Shown here one piece after another: positions 9,349 to 21,482 of a stretch of DNA of 64,000 nt. Both the position numbers and the translations under genes were made by a program. Origin of the DNA: Ochromonas danica (Eukaryota; Sar; Chrysophyceae; Chromulinales; Chromulinaceae). The stretch lies in NCBI GenBank assembly GCA_015146655.1, contig VKHL01000001.1, positions 303,501 through 367,500 on the forward strand, given 5' to 3'. Each line of letters starts with the position of its first letter. Within the stretch, counting starts at the first letter, position 1. Under the pieces are notes generated by a model, which did not search any database, was not told where the DNA came from, and worked only from the letters and a program-made list of their open reading frames with translations.

Positions 9349-10118
9349 GTAGTGTGATGTCTCTATCTGGGAAGCTATGCAAAAGGAAGCAGAAGAAAAA
9401 GATAAACAATATTCTTGTGTTGTCTGGACTGCTACATCTATTACACGTGATGACTTAGATCGTCTTGAAGCATTTAGTCGAAATGAAGTTGATACCAATG
9501 GAAGACCTTGTCTTCAATTAGTACAAAAGACTCCTCTTCGTGTTTTACATCGACGATCACTCATCGATAGAGTACGATATGTTTATAATATCCATACTGT
9601 GTTATTGAACAATCATTTCTTTATTATGAGTCTTGATACTTCAGCAGGTAAGTAGAGTCTACGGCAGATCTTCTTTGTTCTGTCATGGTCATGATTGGTA
9701 TGGCACATTTGGTGTAGGAACGTATGTGAAAGAGTTTGTTCATGGGGATTTAGGTCGAACTTGGCCTAATGTTGGATCTATTTTGAATAGTGAGGTAAGT
9801 GATGATGAATGATCTGTCTAGTCTAGTCTGCTCTATCTAGACATGAGGTTGATGTGATATGTTTGTATTGTATGGTAGGCTCAGATTCTACAGCTGGATG
9901 TGACTTGGCTCTATGACAGCTTCTCTGATCGCCTGCCTATCTCACCCAATCAACAACAAACCTATTCTTCAATGATGAAGAGTCTAGAGGAATACCAGAA
10001 ACTTGTTCATATCTCTCAAGAAGAACTATCTCTTAGTCGTCAACCTTATTATCATCAAAGAATGATAACACCTCAGAGAAAAGAGGAGACAGAAGAACAA
10101 ATAGTGATTGTAGAGTGA
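7739..10118 (+). CDS. PUS10: tRNA pseudouridine synthase PUS10 (6 exons)
   Basis: Makes pseudouridine 54/55 in tRNA. Exons 7739-7834, 7989-8997, 9067-9206, 9353-9647, 9718-9794 and 9879-10118 keep phase throughout and give 618 aa. The N-terminal part carries two Cys pairs, CLRC and, in exon 2, PCLCCLGCL, as in the PUS10 accessory (THUMP-containing) zinc region. The catalytic half has FYGRYCKYGRDISQSPW, then GREDIDVRCLG with catalytic Asp at about residue 362, NGRPFALEV, QKTPLRVLHRRSL, and AGTYVKEFVHGDLGRTWPN, all matching human PUS10 blocks. Low-complexity inserts (poly-Q near 8511-8531, poly-N near 8811-8840) interrupt conserved parts. The introns are GT-AG, and intron 3 (9207-9352) is mostly a TG repeat. 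Confidence 0.95.
9271..9346 (+). repeat. (TG)38 microsatellite in PUS10 intron 3
   Basis: Pure TG on the coding strand, ending 6 nt before the acceptor TTGTAG. It stands in the place of a polypyrimidine tract. Confidence 0.97.
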
Positions 10119-10207
10119 TGAGTGTAGACTTTAACTTTTAGGCTAGACTAATTTATATACAGTACACATACTCTCTATGAGAAGTTACACAACATAGTAT
10201 AGCTAGG

Positions 10208-11068
10208 TTATTGACTACTTCCTTTCTTTCGAAGTACAACAACACGAAATGATGTTTTCTCACGATTCCCTTGTACTGATTTACGTGTATTACCTTCAAC
10301 AAACATTTCATCAATTTGTTCATATCTTTCTCTAGCAAAGGTAAAGATATTTTCATATTTTGGAAGGTTAGGTTGATAGAATATAGAGATAATAATAATA
10401 CCAGTAGGTGTTAACCATTCTTCATATTGTATAAGAATACGTGCATAGTTTACATAATATAAAACCTCTGAGAAGACAATTACATCAAATAATCTCTCAG
10501 GTTGATAATTATGTGCTGCTGCATGAACAAATGTCATAGGTATTCCACGTTTTTTAATAGCTAAATGAATAGCTTCTTTTGAAAGATCAATACCAACATA
10601 ATGTTTCTTTTGTTCAGGATGTAGGAAATCAGCAATAGCACCTTCTCCACAGCCAATATCCAATACACTACCATTTATTGGACTATATGCAGGGATGAGA
10701 ACACTACCAATAACAGAGATACGAGCACGTTCAATAGGAACAGCTTCTAAAAAATCCCATGAACCAGAACGCCATTCTCGATCCCATTTTTGTTCTGATT
10801 GAAACATCCAATGTTTCTTTTGAATTGGATGATCATGTTGTTTAGAATTACTAGTTATTTCTTCACTATGACATCTCAAAGTTAGGATAGAAAGAATAAT
10901 AAGAATGGATAGGATCAATAGAGAATGAGGATTTGTCATCATCATAATAGTCATAGTCCTAGTTATTTGTTGTTGTTGAGGTGAGTGACATCCGACATGT
11001 GTTTGGACCAGACTGATGTGTTGTACAATTAGAGTTTTAATAGTGTGGTAATTCAGTTTTATATCCAT
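10208..11068 (-). CDS. SAM-dependent class I methyltransferase with signal anchor
   Basis: 286 aa from the first Met; a second start at 10954 (residue 39, MTIMMM) would put the hydrophobic segment HSLLILSILIILSILTL at the N-terminus and may be the true start (248 aa). Motif I is SVLDIGCGEGAIADFL, followed by YVGIDLSKEAI (acidic end of strand 2) and LFDVIVFSEVLYYV (motif for strand 4), as in the class I fold. Substrate unknown. The signal/anchor suggests a secretory-pathway location. Convergent with PUS10 (89 bp apart). Confidence 0.75.
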   Translation of the reverse strand: MDIKLNYHTIKTLIVQHISLVQTHVGCHSPQQQQITRTMTIMMMTNPHSLLILSILIILSILTLRCHSEEITSNSKQHDHPIQKKHWMFQSEQKWDREWRSGSWDFLEAVPIERARISVIGSVLIPAYSPINGSVLDIGCGEGAIADFLHPEQKKHYVGIDLSKEAIHLAIKKRGIPMTFVHAAAHNYQPERLFDVIVFSEVLYYVNYARILIQYEEWLTPTGIIIISIFYQPNLPKYENIFTFARERYEQIDEMFVEGNTRKSVQGNREKTSFRVVVLRKKGSSQ

Positions 11069-11774
11069 TTTTTATACTTTTAGGTGAAATCTTAATTGAT
11101 CGACAACCATTTCATTTGACAAAATGGTTAATTAATAGATTAAATGCCAGTAGACTAGTAGTTCTAGCAGGACAAGAAGACATATCACCCACACAAGAGC
11201 TACCTACTACCCATGCAATCCGTGCAACCAGCGTTACTCAACAATCATCAGGTAGCTACAACCACTACAACCACTAATTTACATCTTATTGATAGCTTTT
11301 ACATCATTTTACATCTAGTAGTAGGTGAATAAGGAGATTGACAGGGAGATTGATTGTTGTTGTTGTTCTTATTGTTATTGTGATTTCTGTGGTGTTTACA
11401 AGTTATCAAGCAAGTGATGGAAAGAAAGCATTGTTATTGTCATTAACAATTACAGCAGATAGTGTCACACCATCCTGTCATTCAACAGAATACTAATAAC
11501 AGTGCTACCCTGTACTGTAGTCTAGTATCAACCTCATAGACTCACTCTGACCAACTTCTCTTAACTCAAACACAACAACAGAATTACCTTATGAACAGTA
11601 CATGTATAGTATCCCATAACCTTCACCACAGTACAAAGCGGTTGTAGTGCACCACCTCCCCATACCAACCCATACCCGACCCATACCCACTCGACTAGAC
11701 TAGACTAGACTGTAACTAGTCAAGTCAAGTCAAGTCAAGTCAGTCAAGACAAAGATATTGTAGTCTGGTGTACA
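11069..11774. other. Intergenic region with short tandem repeats
   Basis: 706 bp. A coding-looking piece on the plus strand (about 11086-11250, beginning after an AG and ending before a GT) has no partner exon. Pentanucleotide repeats, CTAGA units at about 11693-11711 and TCAAG units at about 11719-11740, precede the 3' end of the FkbM-type gene. No certain gene. Confidence 0.5.
11693..11743. repeat. Pentanucleotide tandem repeats (CTAGA)n and (TCAAG)n
   Basis: Three to four copies of CTAGA then about four to five copies of TCAAG, separated by a few bases. Simple repeats, no function visible. Confidence 0.8.
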
Positions 11775-13227
11775 TTATTTCTTCATTAACCAATACTTCT
11801 TCATAGCATCACTTAATGATCGTTGAATAGCAATAATATCCATTCCTTTCTTACGAAAAGTCTCCATAGAAAAGCTTTCACTTCTCACTGGATCGGATAA
11901 GATCTTCCTCGCTGCTGTATGTAATAGCTCTTGATCTAGTCCTAAATGGAACTTCCTCGATCCAAAGATACGATCTATTTCAAGTACTTTGTTACCTTGT
12001 CCTCCATGGTAGAGACCTATCTCACCCCAATGATCAATGTAGAGGTCAAAGCCATAGGACTCTAAGAAATGTAGCACTTCACGATCACTGGCTGTCTCAT
12101 TGCCTGCTTTATCTATTATACAGGGTAATAACAGTAACAGTGAGGAGGAGGAGGAGGAGGAGGTAGTGCTTACATGAGGTATCAAGAAACTCCAATTTGA
12201 TCATTTGTACACGAGGTAGAATATGTTTGGCTCTAATACAAACAGGTAGTACCACGTAAAGTTAAGAGGGAGGTTAGTAGTGGTAGTAGCAGGAGGAGGA
12301 GGAGGAGGTAGTGGTATTGGTAGCTTACCCTTTCAAAGCAGCATATTCACACCCTTCACAATCAATCTTCAACAATGCTACCCGATGATTATGTAAGACA
12401 GTATCTAATTTAAACATGGTAATCTCCATACTATCTCCTCCTCCTCCTCCTGCTGCTGCACCACCTCCTCCTGCTCCTCCGCCACTACTAGAGGGTAGTT
12501 CAGCAATCTTGGTACCACCCCAATTCACTGATTGATGATCAAATCGACCTTCAATCTTCTTATTCTCTACCCCCACACCTCCTCGGTAGAGCTGCACTTG
12601 CATGAGAGGGTTCATCTTCAAGCTACCCTCGATGATCTTCAAGTGCTCGGGTACCGGCTCAAAGGCGATGACAGGATAGCCTAAGGCAGCTAGATGGGTA
12701 GTACAAGCCCCAATATTCGCTCCCACATCGACTACATAGGGCTCACGCTCTAGTAATAATAGGTGGTGGTAGGAGGAGGTGGAGGAGGAGGAGGAGGCAG
12801 TAGTGGTAGCAGTAGTAGCATGGTGTAGTCTCTCAGTCTGGACAGTCTTTCTCATCCAGAGGAGGAGGTGTAAGACACGACAAGTGGGCATGTAGCCTCT
12901 AGCTTGAATGAGACCTGTGACACTATTACCATGATGCTTAAGATAGGCATCTGACTGAGCGAGACAGAAGGAGTACTGGACATTAGGATTGACATCATAG
13001 AGCATAGAGTGAAGACATGCTGGAGGTCCACCAGCAAGCGAAGTGTTAGTGACGACTACCGAGGAAGAAGAGGAAGAAGAAGAGGTAGTTAGTCGACTAT
13101 GAATAAAATAAGGAAAAAGAAGAAGAGTAAATAAAAATTGAAAAAAGAGGGAGTAGTAGTAGTAGTAGTTCATCCTATTTGTTTCATTCAATTTCCCGCC
13201 GTGCCAGTCCTGAGACGACGATACCAC
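11775..13227 (-). CDS. FkbM-family methyltransferase with N-terminal anchor (3 exons)
   Basis: Exons 13227-12329, 12232-12174 and 12103-11775 keep phase and give 428 aa. A run of Tyr and a hydrophobic segment (residues about 20-43) form a type II signal anchor, followed by a Ser-rich stem. The methyltransferase core shows YVVDVGANIGACTTHLAALG (SAM loop), IAFEPVPEHLKIIEGSLKMN, and VALLKIDCEGCEYAALKGA, the last being the classic FkbM signature (KIDxEGxE). Exon 2 supplies AKHILPRVQMIKLEFLDTS, which continues the signature exactly. Low-complexity poly-S and poly-G inserts lie within. FkbM enzymes methylate sugars or natural products; here a Golgi/ER substrate is likely but unknown. Confidence 0.85.
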
Positions 13228-13484
13228 GCAATAGTACTACCTGTAAAAACGTTAGACTATCAGCTGATTGAGCCAGCAGTGTATGATCACTGCGATTTCA
13301 AGTCTATTATTCAGTACAACATCTGCGACTCGATGTTGCGATTACCGGATTAGCGGCGAATGTAAACTTTGATAAAACTACTCGCTTGCAGATTTTTTTA
13401 AATATTGTAGTAGATCTAATATACTTAATGTCCAACTAATATGCAATCCAAATAAACAATAAAACATCTATATTTATGCTTTGC

Positions 13485-16400
13485 TTAGCGCTTATCGTGG
13501 CGCAGATAGAGCAAGCAGACATAGGTAGCCACCCTGTATGAAGACGATTAAGCAGATGGAATATTGGTTAACAGTGAGGGACATGGACTATAAAACAAGA
13601 AATTGGTAGGAGGCAACTTACAAAAAGGCAAAAGCTTGTAGACCTAAAGCCAGCACATCATATCCTACTTGATCGTAACTCCAATTTTTGAACAGTTCCT
13701 CAGTCATAAAATGTTCAGCTGTCATTTTGCTACCATCCATAGCAGTGATTATCGTATCATCCTTATGAAATTGTGTCATAATTAATCCTTCTAAAGCATA
13801 GTGGAAAGGATTTAACCAGTAGACGAACAACCAAAATGTTGGGAAACTATCTTGTGTGATGAGAAACCCACAGAACATGGCCATAATCATGCTGGCCACA
13901 CCTCCAAGAACTACACAAAAGGAAAACCAACAAAGATAAACACAGTATTGAGTGAGTACAGGTACACATGACAAGAAGGAAAGGGATAAGACTGACTGTG
14001 AATAGTGGACTCATCTGGTGCAAGAGCCACGAACATATTGCCCATATAAAGAACTGTGGCTTGCATGATGATGGAAAAGAACCAATACCACATAAACTTC
14101 TGTGCTTCATTACCAGGACTATCAAATCCCACGATATAAAAGAAAGGAACGGTGAAGAACAATGTGGTCAGAAGAAACACTGGCACCTGATGATAGAGCA
14201 AGTACATGACAATAGTGAGAAGAGGATCGCAAAACACAACACAATAGTCTCCAACTATCTACCTCGATAAGCGTTTGGGCCAACCAAAAACTGGATACAG
14301 AATACATACGAGATTGTTGTTCATGATAGAATACAGTGCGAGCATCTAATGAGATAGGAATTAATGAATTCATCGCATTCAAACAACAAAACAATGCAGT
14401 GATGAAAATGACTGTAGCTCGTGATGTTGTTTCAACCGCATCACTATATTTCTGATTAGGATAAGCTGAGGAAAAGATCAATGCGATAAGAAGATTCATC
14501 GCAACGCGTACCAATAGATAACTAGGAGTACGCCAATAGGTGACAGCATAGCGCTTGAGGACAAGATAGAACTGAGTCCAATAGGAGGTACTATAGCCTT
14601 TGTCCTCTATCAAAAGATCTTCTCGAGGCGCTTGGGAGCCAGAATTAGGTTGTATTAAACTAGAAAGATGAACGGCATTGGTAGCGCATAGAGTAGAGGA
14701 AGTGTAGAAGGCAGCAAAATCAACTTCTGTTGCAGATTGTCCACTTGTACCTGCACCTATCACCTCTAACATCCAAGTAGCAGGATTCACTTGGCTTGGT
14801 ATAGGAGTAACATTAGGAGCGGATTCAAAATAACCAATGAGATCACGGCCTTGTTCTCCTATTGGACCAAAGTACACAACCTGACCTCCTCTTTTCAATA
14901 ACAGCAGATTATCAAAAGCATGGAAAATAGCTGAAGAAGGTTGGTGGATCGTGCAAACCACTGTTCTACCCGTCTCAGCGACTGTACGAATATTGCGTAC
15001 CAAGGCCTGTGCAGCAAACGAATCCAAGCCTGTTGTTGGTTCATCTAAGAAGAGAATGGAGGGGTTTGCTGCTAGTTCAGTTCCAATGGAGACTCGTTTT
15101 CGCTGTTCAAAGCTTAAACCACCAGTATTGACATCACCAATCTAATTGATCAATCAAATCACAATATAAATCAACCAAATGATTGGAATGTCATAAAAAA
15201 CAGTTACTGTACCATGCTATTCTCAAAACCTCCAAGATCCATCATCTTGGAGATGGACGCCACCCACAAAATCCGTTGCTCACTACATATTCATGGTGAG
15301 AATGATGTCAGCAACTATTATAAGCACTTTACACTAAAGCAAGCACTTACGTTGACACAGAGGAAACCAATCTCAGGCAAGCATTGAATTCAATGATCTC
15401 CTTTGGAGTGCATCTAGAAGGCAGACTATCGAATTGCTCGACATAGGCCATTATACGACGGAAATAGTGGTCATTCTTCTTAATGCCGTTATGATACATG
15501 TCCCCTTTGACAACTCCTGTATTCTTTCGACCCGATAGAACGTCCAACAAGGTAGTCTTTCCTGCCCCAGTGGATCCCATCAAAGCTGTTATGCTACCAG
15601 GTTCAAAGTAACCATTCACTCCTTTGAGTAAATCCACAACTTCTCCATTGGGCAGCGTGACCGAATACCAAATATTATCAAAGGCAAATGAGATGGGATC
15701 AAATGGTAGATAGTCTTCTTTGCTCGGTGCTTTGTTATTTCCATCATTATTTCCATCGTTATTGTTGTCTTCTGCGTTATCATCAGTATCAACTTGACGA
15801 ATAGGTGGAGGGGGGATAGACTCTATACGAACATATTCATAAGCTAATGCTGTTAAAGAGAAGAAGAGCAAGAAATGTCCGATAAGAACAGCAAAAGAAT
15901 ACCAAATGTATTTCTCATCTGTAGGGTTGCCATATTGTTTTAGAACAAAGTCACCAGTTCTTTCTTTCTCAGTACATGCCGTGTTAAGACAAGTATCATA
16001 GTCATACTTGGGAGATGCGAACTCATTCAATGTCACAGCTTTAAGAGCCCAGGCAATGGGATTAATCCAATAGAACCAAATCCATCCATTAGATATCACT
16101 GACTTGGGCTGAACAAACCCACTGAAGAGAATCATCAAAACAATTATTGGACCAATAATTGGGACACTTTCGTTAACAGTACTTCTCACAGATGCTACCA
16201 TTCGAAAGAATTGACTCATTACCATAGCCAAAGCCAGACTGATGACAATATAGGTGAGAAAGCGAGAACCATTATAATCTGCAGACAGTCCTGCAGACCA
16301 GTAGATGATGGTAACATAGACAATGTTCTCAACAATCTGAACAGGTAACATTGTGATGGTTTGAGCAAAGGTGAAAGCAACAGAAGGAAAGAACAAAGCA

Positions 16401-18322
16401 TCTCTATGTTTGTAGTAGACTGCTTTCTGGTCAAAGATAATGGGTAAGATATCAAATCCTCCCATGGCATTGAATAGAATCGTATTGAAGAGAAAACCAT
16501 TCATGGTGTTCACATCATTCTTGGAGATATTGTTGAAGAGAGATCCGGTAATAGCACCCATAATAAGATTCTGACCAATACGTGCTTTAAGATAGACGGA
16601 ATCTCTGAAGACGACCTTGAATTGGCGAATGAAACAAAGTTTGAAATAGAACCAAAAGGAAGCAGGATACTTCTCAGTAAAGTCCAAATGCCATAGCTTT
16701 TCATTGGCACCAGAAAGTACTCTGGCATCTTCTGCACTTGGATAACGCATTTCAGCAAGAAGCTGTTGAAAGAGTTCGGAAGACTTCCATGCTTTGGCCA
16801 AATCCTCCGCACGATGTGGTGCATTGGGTGTCTTGATGAATCTTCTTCCTTCAGGTGTTGGCAACTCCTGCAAGAAATCTGCTTCATCCATATTGCCGGG
16901 GCAGAAATAACCCAAACCTTCGAAATAGGATCGAACTTGCTCACGTGAACCTTAGCTCAATAATAATTAGACAACTAATTATCAGGTTGGTAAATGAGCT
17001 TAACAACATAACATACCTTGATAGATAATGTGGCCTTCATGCAATAAGATTATCTCATCAAACAACGCATAGACATCAGGTGGAGGCTACAGATGAAATG
17101 ACATCCAATCATCATCAAATCAGAACGTATAGAAGCACCATTCCGACTACTTACTTGGAGTAAAGAGGTCACATTAGTGAGGCCCAGCATTTCGTTAGCT
17201 AACTTGATTGCTTTCATGATATCATAAGCTGTGGCTGAATCCAGTCCGCTGGTAATGCAATCCATCATTTTCACCTGGTCAACAACATCGGTTATCACAC
17301 ATCATAAGGCTATACAGATGAGCAAGACAATAGCCAGCTTACAGGACGCGGACACACTATCATTTCGCCGATCGTGGTTCGACGCTTTTGCCCTCCGCTA
17401 ACTCCACGGATACGAGGTCCTCCAATAAAGGTTCCTTTACAACCATCCAGACCCAACGCGAGCAAACAATTCGTTATGATTGTATGATCTCGATTTTCAT
17501 CGAGTAGATCAGCAGTCTGTTCATCTTTTGCAAAGCCATAACTTTTGTGATCTCCAGTGGAGCACATCCACGAGAACATTAAAGTCTCCTTCACAGTCAG
17601 TGTTGCTTCGTGTGTATCACCTTGTTCGATATAATCAGCAACCTTACGCACTAAAAACTTCTTAGAGTCAATGCTATCTCCATCATAATAGACAGAGCCA
17701 GTGAAGGAAGAGTTTCCTAATGGATGTAGCTTGCCACACAAAGCACGCAGTAATGCTAGCAATACAATCAATAACACCATTACTATCAGATGACTAAGAC
17801 AATCAGAATAAGGGAGGGAGGGAGAGAGAGGTACTCACATGACTTCCCTGAGCCAGGCGGTCCCATCAACAAAGTCATCTTACGAGGTAGAATACGACCA
17901 GTAAGATGAGATAGAATAGCTACTTCCTTCATCTCAATCTTCTTCCAAAAACAACATAAAGACTTGAAAACAGATGTTACAGATGAAATTTCACGTTGTA
18001 TAGGTACAGCAACAGTGAAATTTAGATCATGGAAGTCAATCGAGATATCAGGTAGACGTGCAAGATGTTGAGCATGTTGTAACATCATCTCAATCTCTTC
18101 TATACTACCTTGTTGGAAAGCAGTATTGATGACATTGAGATCACTTTGATTGACAGAAGGAGATGATGATGATGATGTTATCATGTGTAGATTACGTGAA
18201 GGAGGTTCAAGTTGATGATCTTTTAGAAAGTTGATTAATTCTGTATTATATCGTCTTTCTTCATCTAACTTCTTCATTAAGTCATGATAGGTCTTTTGAT
18301 GGGATACTTGCATAAAACTCAT
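13485..18322 (-). CDS. Full-size PDR-type ABCG transporter (10 exons)
   Basis: Exports lipids or drugs across a membrane. Exons 18322-17839, 17755-17343, 17274-17155, 17086-17017, 16950-15351, 15282-15213, 15141-14263, 14186-13997, 13910-13622 and 13533-13485 keep phase and give 1,387 aa in the reverse PDR order NBD-TMD-NBD-TMD. NBD1: Walker A GPPGSGKSS (about 154-162) across intron 1, signature IRGVSGGQKRRTTIGEM, Walker B region with Asp304 followed by Cys305 instead of Glu, as in degenerate PDR NBD1. NBD2: Walker A GSTGAGKTTL (about 821), signature GGLSFEQRKRVSIG, Walker B ILFLDEPTTGLDS, HQPSS switch. TM segments follow each NBD; the ABC2 domain ends in VATYVCLLYLRHDKR from the tiny last exon. 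The donor at the end of exon 8 (GTCAGT) is the least certain junction. Confidence 0.92.
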
Positions 18323-19076
18323 TTTCTCTCTCTCTCTCTCTCACACACTGATATAGAGGGCTATTTGAAAACAACAATAATAACAACAGTAATAATAATA
18401 ATAATAACAATAATAACAATAGTGATAATAATAATAGGATAGGAACTAATAAAATCAATAGAGTAGTAGTAAGGAGAGGGTGGTTTGATTCAAGCAGGAT
18501 AAAAGAGTGGACTAGACTTGACGTGTCGTGCTGTTAGTGTTGTGGAGCACCTCCTTGATATCGTCTTGCCATCAACACCTTCTGGTCTTGAGATTAACCT
18601 TCTCTTCTCACTATAGAGTCACCATAGAGGTGAGGGATTAACAAAGATAAGAGAACCTTGAGTGATGCTCGTGTCAAAAAAAATAAAGCTCAGACTCACC
18701 TCTTTGACAAACAGCGTGGACGAAGTCAACCAGTTCCAGCAGGAGTTCATTCACTTCAACACACCACCACAATAAGCTAGATCTCTAAATTTGGAGAATT
18801 GAAGGTTTAAAACCGTTTTCAAGTGTTCAAGAAGACTTTACAGAAAAGAAACTCCTTCGAAACTCCTTTCTCACGGTCACTACTGGACCAGGTGTTATTA
18901 TTCAGAAAGATCAGCTTCACTCACACTAATCATTGTGTCAATTACAAGGCAGTACAGTACTACTACAGTACAGTACTAGTTTGTTTCACCAAAAACATGA
19001 AAATCCCTTGGCGAAGAAAAAAGAAGATAACTTAAATATTACCTTCTAGCCTTATCTAAATACTTCCCCTCATATG
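18323..19076. other. Intergenic region upstream of the ABCG gene
   Basis: 754 bp. A CT repeat (18325-18343 on the plus strand) abuts the ABCG start; an AAT/AAC-rich simple stretch covers about 18372-18436. Nothing else recognised. Confidence 0.6.
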
Positions 19077-21234
19077 TTATGAATCCAGACCTTGCCATAA
19101 CGACGCAAACCCTCCTCGAAAGCCTTTGTAAACCCCTGAACGAGTTCTATCCACAGTTAAATCTAGTTCTTGCAAGTTTGAACTTAAATTGCCATATCCA
19201 TAGAACCGAGCCATCTTTCCCGAGAAATCAGCATTAAAAAATGGCACCATAAATCCATACAATCCAGAAGCAAAACCATAACTGAAACCACGCAATTGAG
19301 TGTCATAGAAAGAGGGAATTTGATTACGAGTAGTCACTGTAGCATCCATATATTCAATTCCAGACAGGGAAAACTTGTTCATATCAAGACGAGTTAGAAA
19401 TCCATGACCTCTTTGACCATTCGAAGCTTGATACGAATTTCGAAAAGGAACAAGCAGAAGATAGTTACCAGAAGTGAAAGCTGAACTAAATCCTGCTAAA
19501 GAAGTATTGACTTGAGAAAGATCAACAATATTGACAATACTTCGAACATTCCCAGCTTTGGCCATTGCTGCATCCACAGCATTGACTATGTTAACTTTAC
19601 CCAAATTGATTCGTACCAAAAGTGATGAAAATGTGTTATCTGCTGCCATGAAAGGAATTAGATAGGCATATCTTCCAACTCGAATAGCATCTGAAAACCC
19701 TCTTAATGTTTGTCTGATAGGTGAAAAGTCGATCGTACGGTAGGAACCATTAGATGGTGCCGAGACATTGCTGGGCAACTGCCAGGCGCTGTGATTAGCA
19801 CAGAACATAATGGAAGAGTAGTATGGAATGAAATTGTGCTTGTCCACTGCTAACGAGCTTCTGATTCCTCCAACTGCACCCATATAAGTTCGAAATGGAC
19901 TTTTGATAAACAAGGAGAACAAGAGTTAATCATCAAAACAGAAGAAAACAACAAGTAGTCTGAGGTGCACTCACTTGAAACAGGCCCAATCTCCATCAGC
20001 AAACCCACCACTATAACCACCTAGAGTTTTATCAATCTTAGAGAGGTCAATGACTCGCGTGGTATTCAGACTTAAGTTCTCCAAGTCGAGGCGGACCAAC
20101 AGTTGGGTTTCTCCTGCGGAGAGATAGCCGTATGGATAGTTCATGAAACCTTTTCGGAAACCCTTAGCCTCAGAGTGTATTGAAGTGAGGTCCAGAACAT
20201 GCACACATGCATCCTGTGGAGTATCTGTGCCATTCACTCTCCATCTACCTTTGCTGTCAATGTATTCAATCGCATAGCTCCGAATACAAGCGGATGCAGT
20301 CAGATTATACAATCGTACACGAACTACCTTGCCAAAATATTTCTAAGCCCCAGCAAGAAAAACACATGTAATAGATTACAGTCAAGTTGACCACAATAGT
20401 AACATACAGGATATGAAGGAGTACGGTACCTCGCCATTGTGATACGGGATAAGCAGGCCATAATGAACACCTTCACTTGTGTTATCTGAAGTTTAAAGTC
20501 AACACAATACAATAACATTATTATGATAAGAATTAGTTGAGTGAGAGAAGAAAAAGTGACTAACATGGAAAACCTCCTTCAAATCCCTGCAAGTCGCTGT
20601 CGATGGTGGGCAAGTGCAAAGCTTGGATCTGTGAACTATATGTTCCAATACCCAAATTGGTATAAAAGTCTGAGAATTCCTGTGTAGTTGCAGCTTGAGC
20701 ACGAGCAGTTGCTTTGACTTCTAACTTAACTTGAACGAAATAACCTGAACTTTCTACTCCAGGTATGAGATATCCATAGCTATAAGGTCTAGCAATAGAC
20801 TCTACATAATACTTGACTGCATGCTGTTGTGATCGAAAATTTCTACCGTCACTATCAGTCCATACACCTATCATAACCAAAGTACGGTTACGACCTCCCT
20901 TGGTTGGGGTATTAACTTGAATATAAGGTGCTGTGCTAGAGGCATAGGAACTATTCAATGTAGGGTTAGCTCCAATTTCATAATAAATCTTAACGTTATC
21001 CAGATTAGACCAAGCGAAGACTGTCAATGCTGTGGGTGAAGTGTATCCTGCAGGTGGGTCATAGTAAATCTCTAATGTAGAAAGGTTGAAAATAGTAGTA
21101 CTACTTATAATCGAATCCGTGGAGTCACTCGCCGAAGATAAACGACGAAGATCTTCTTCAATATTCCACTGTCCGTGAATACTATGGAGAATAAAGAGTA
21201 TAGTGATAAAAACTATGAAATAAAGTCTCTTCAT
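19077..21234 (-). CDS. Secreted GF/YLxP-repeat protein (4 exons), function unknown
   Basis: Exons 21234-20565, 20485-20430, 20342-19975 and 19899-19077 keep phase and give 638 aa. A clean signal peptide (RLYFIVFITILFILHSIHG) starts it. Residues about 50-150 look like a chitobiase/CBM-type beta domain (YYDPPAGYTSP, VFAWSNLDNVKIYYEIG). From residue about 210 a unit of roughly 60 aa repeats at least six times: a Leu-(Q/R/G)-GF-x(2)-GF core, then Gly-x-Tyr and (Y/L)-L-(I/V)-P(F/Y), then an LVRL-D strand, as in LQGFEGGFP with GLLIPYHNG, LRGFSDAIRVGRYAYLIPF, and LRGFSYGFASGLYGFMVPF. Regular repeats of this kind usually form a beta-propeller or solenoid. I do not know a named family. No anchor at the C-terminus, so probably secreted or cell-wall. 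Confidence 0.75.
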
Positions 21235-21482
21235 GACTTATTTTTAAATCTCATCACAAGGCCATCTTGTCATGTGCGCCATGACAGAAAAGAACGAAAC
21301 GGCTGTACCTCTCACTAATCCCAGACAGCTAGAGTCTGGGTCTGGAGGATGACTGGCTGTTGTGTCATCGAAAAGCAGCAGACCAGCCGAGTGAACATAT
21401 GTTAATATCTGGAGGTTAAGAGAGTCAATCCATAGCATCACTCTTTTCTCTCTTACTAGTCTATCTCCTATAGTCTTGTTAT

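Noticed and set aside
9200-9498. Long Thr-His/Cys-Val repeat ORFs on both strands around 9.3 kb
   Set aside because: They are translations of the TG microsatellite in PUS10 intron 3, not genes.
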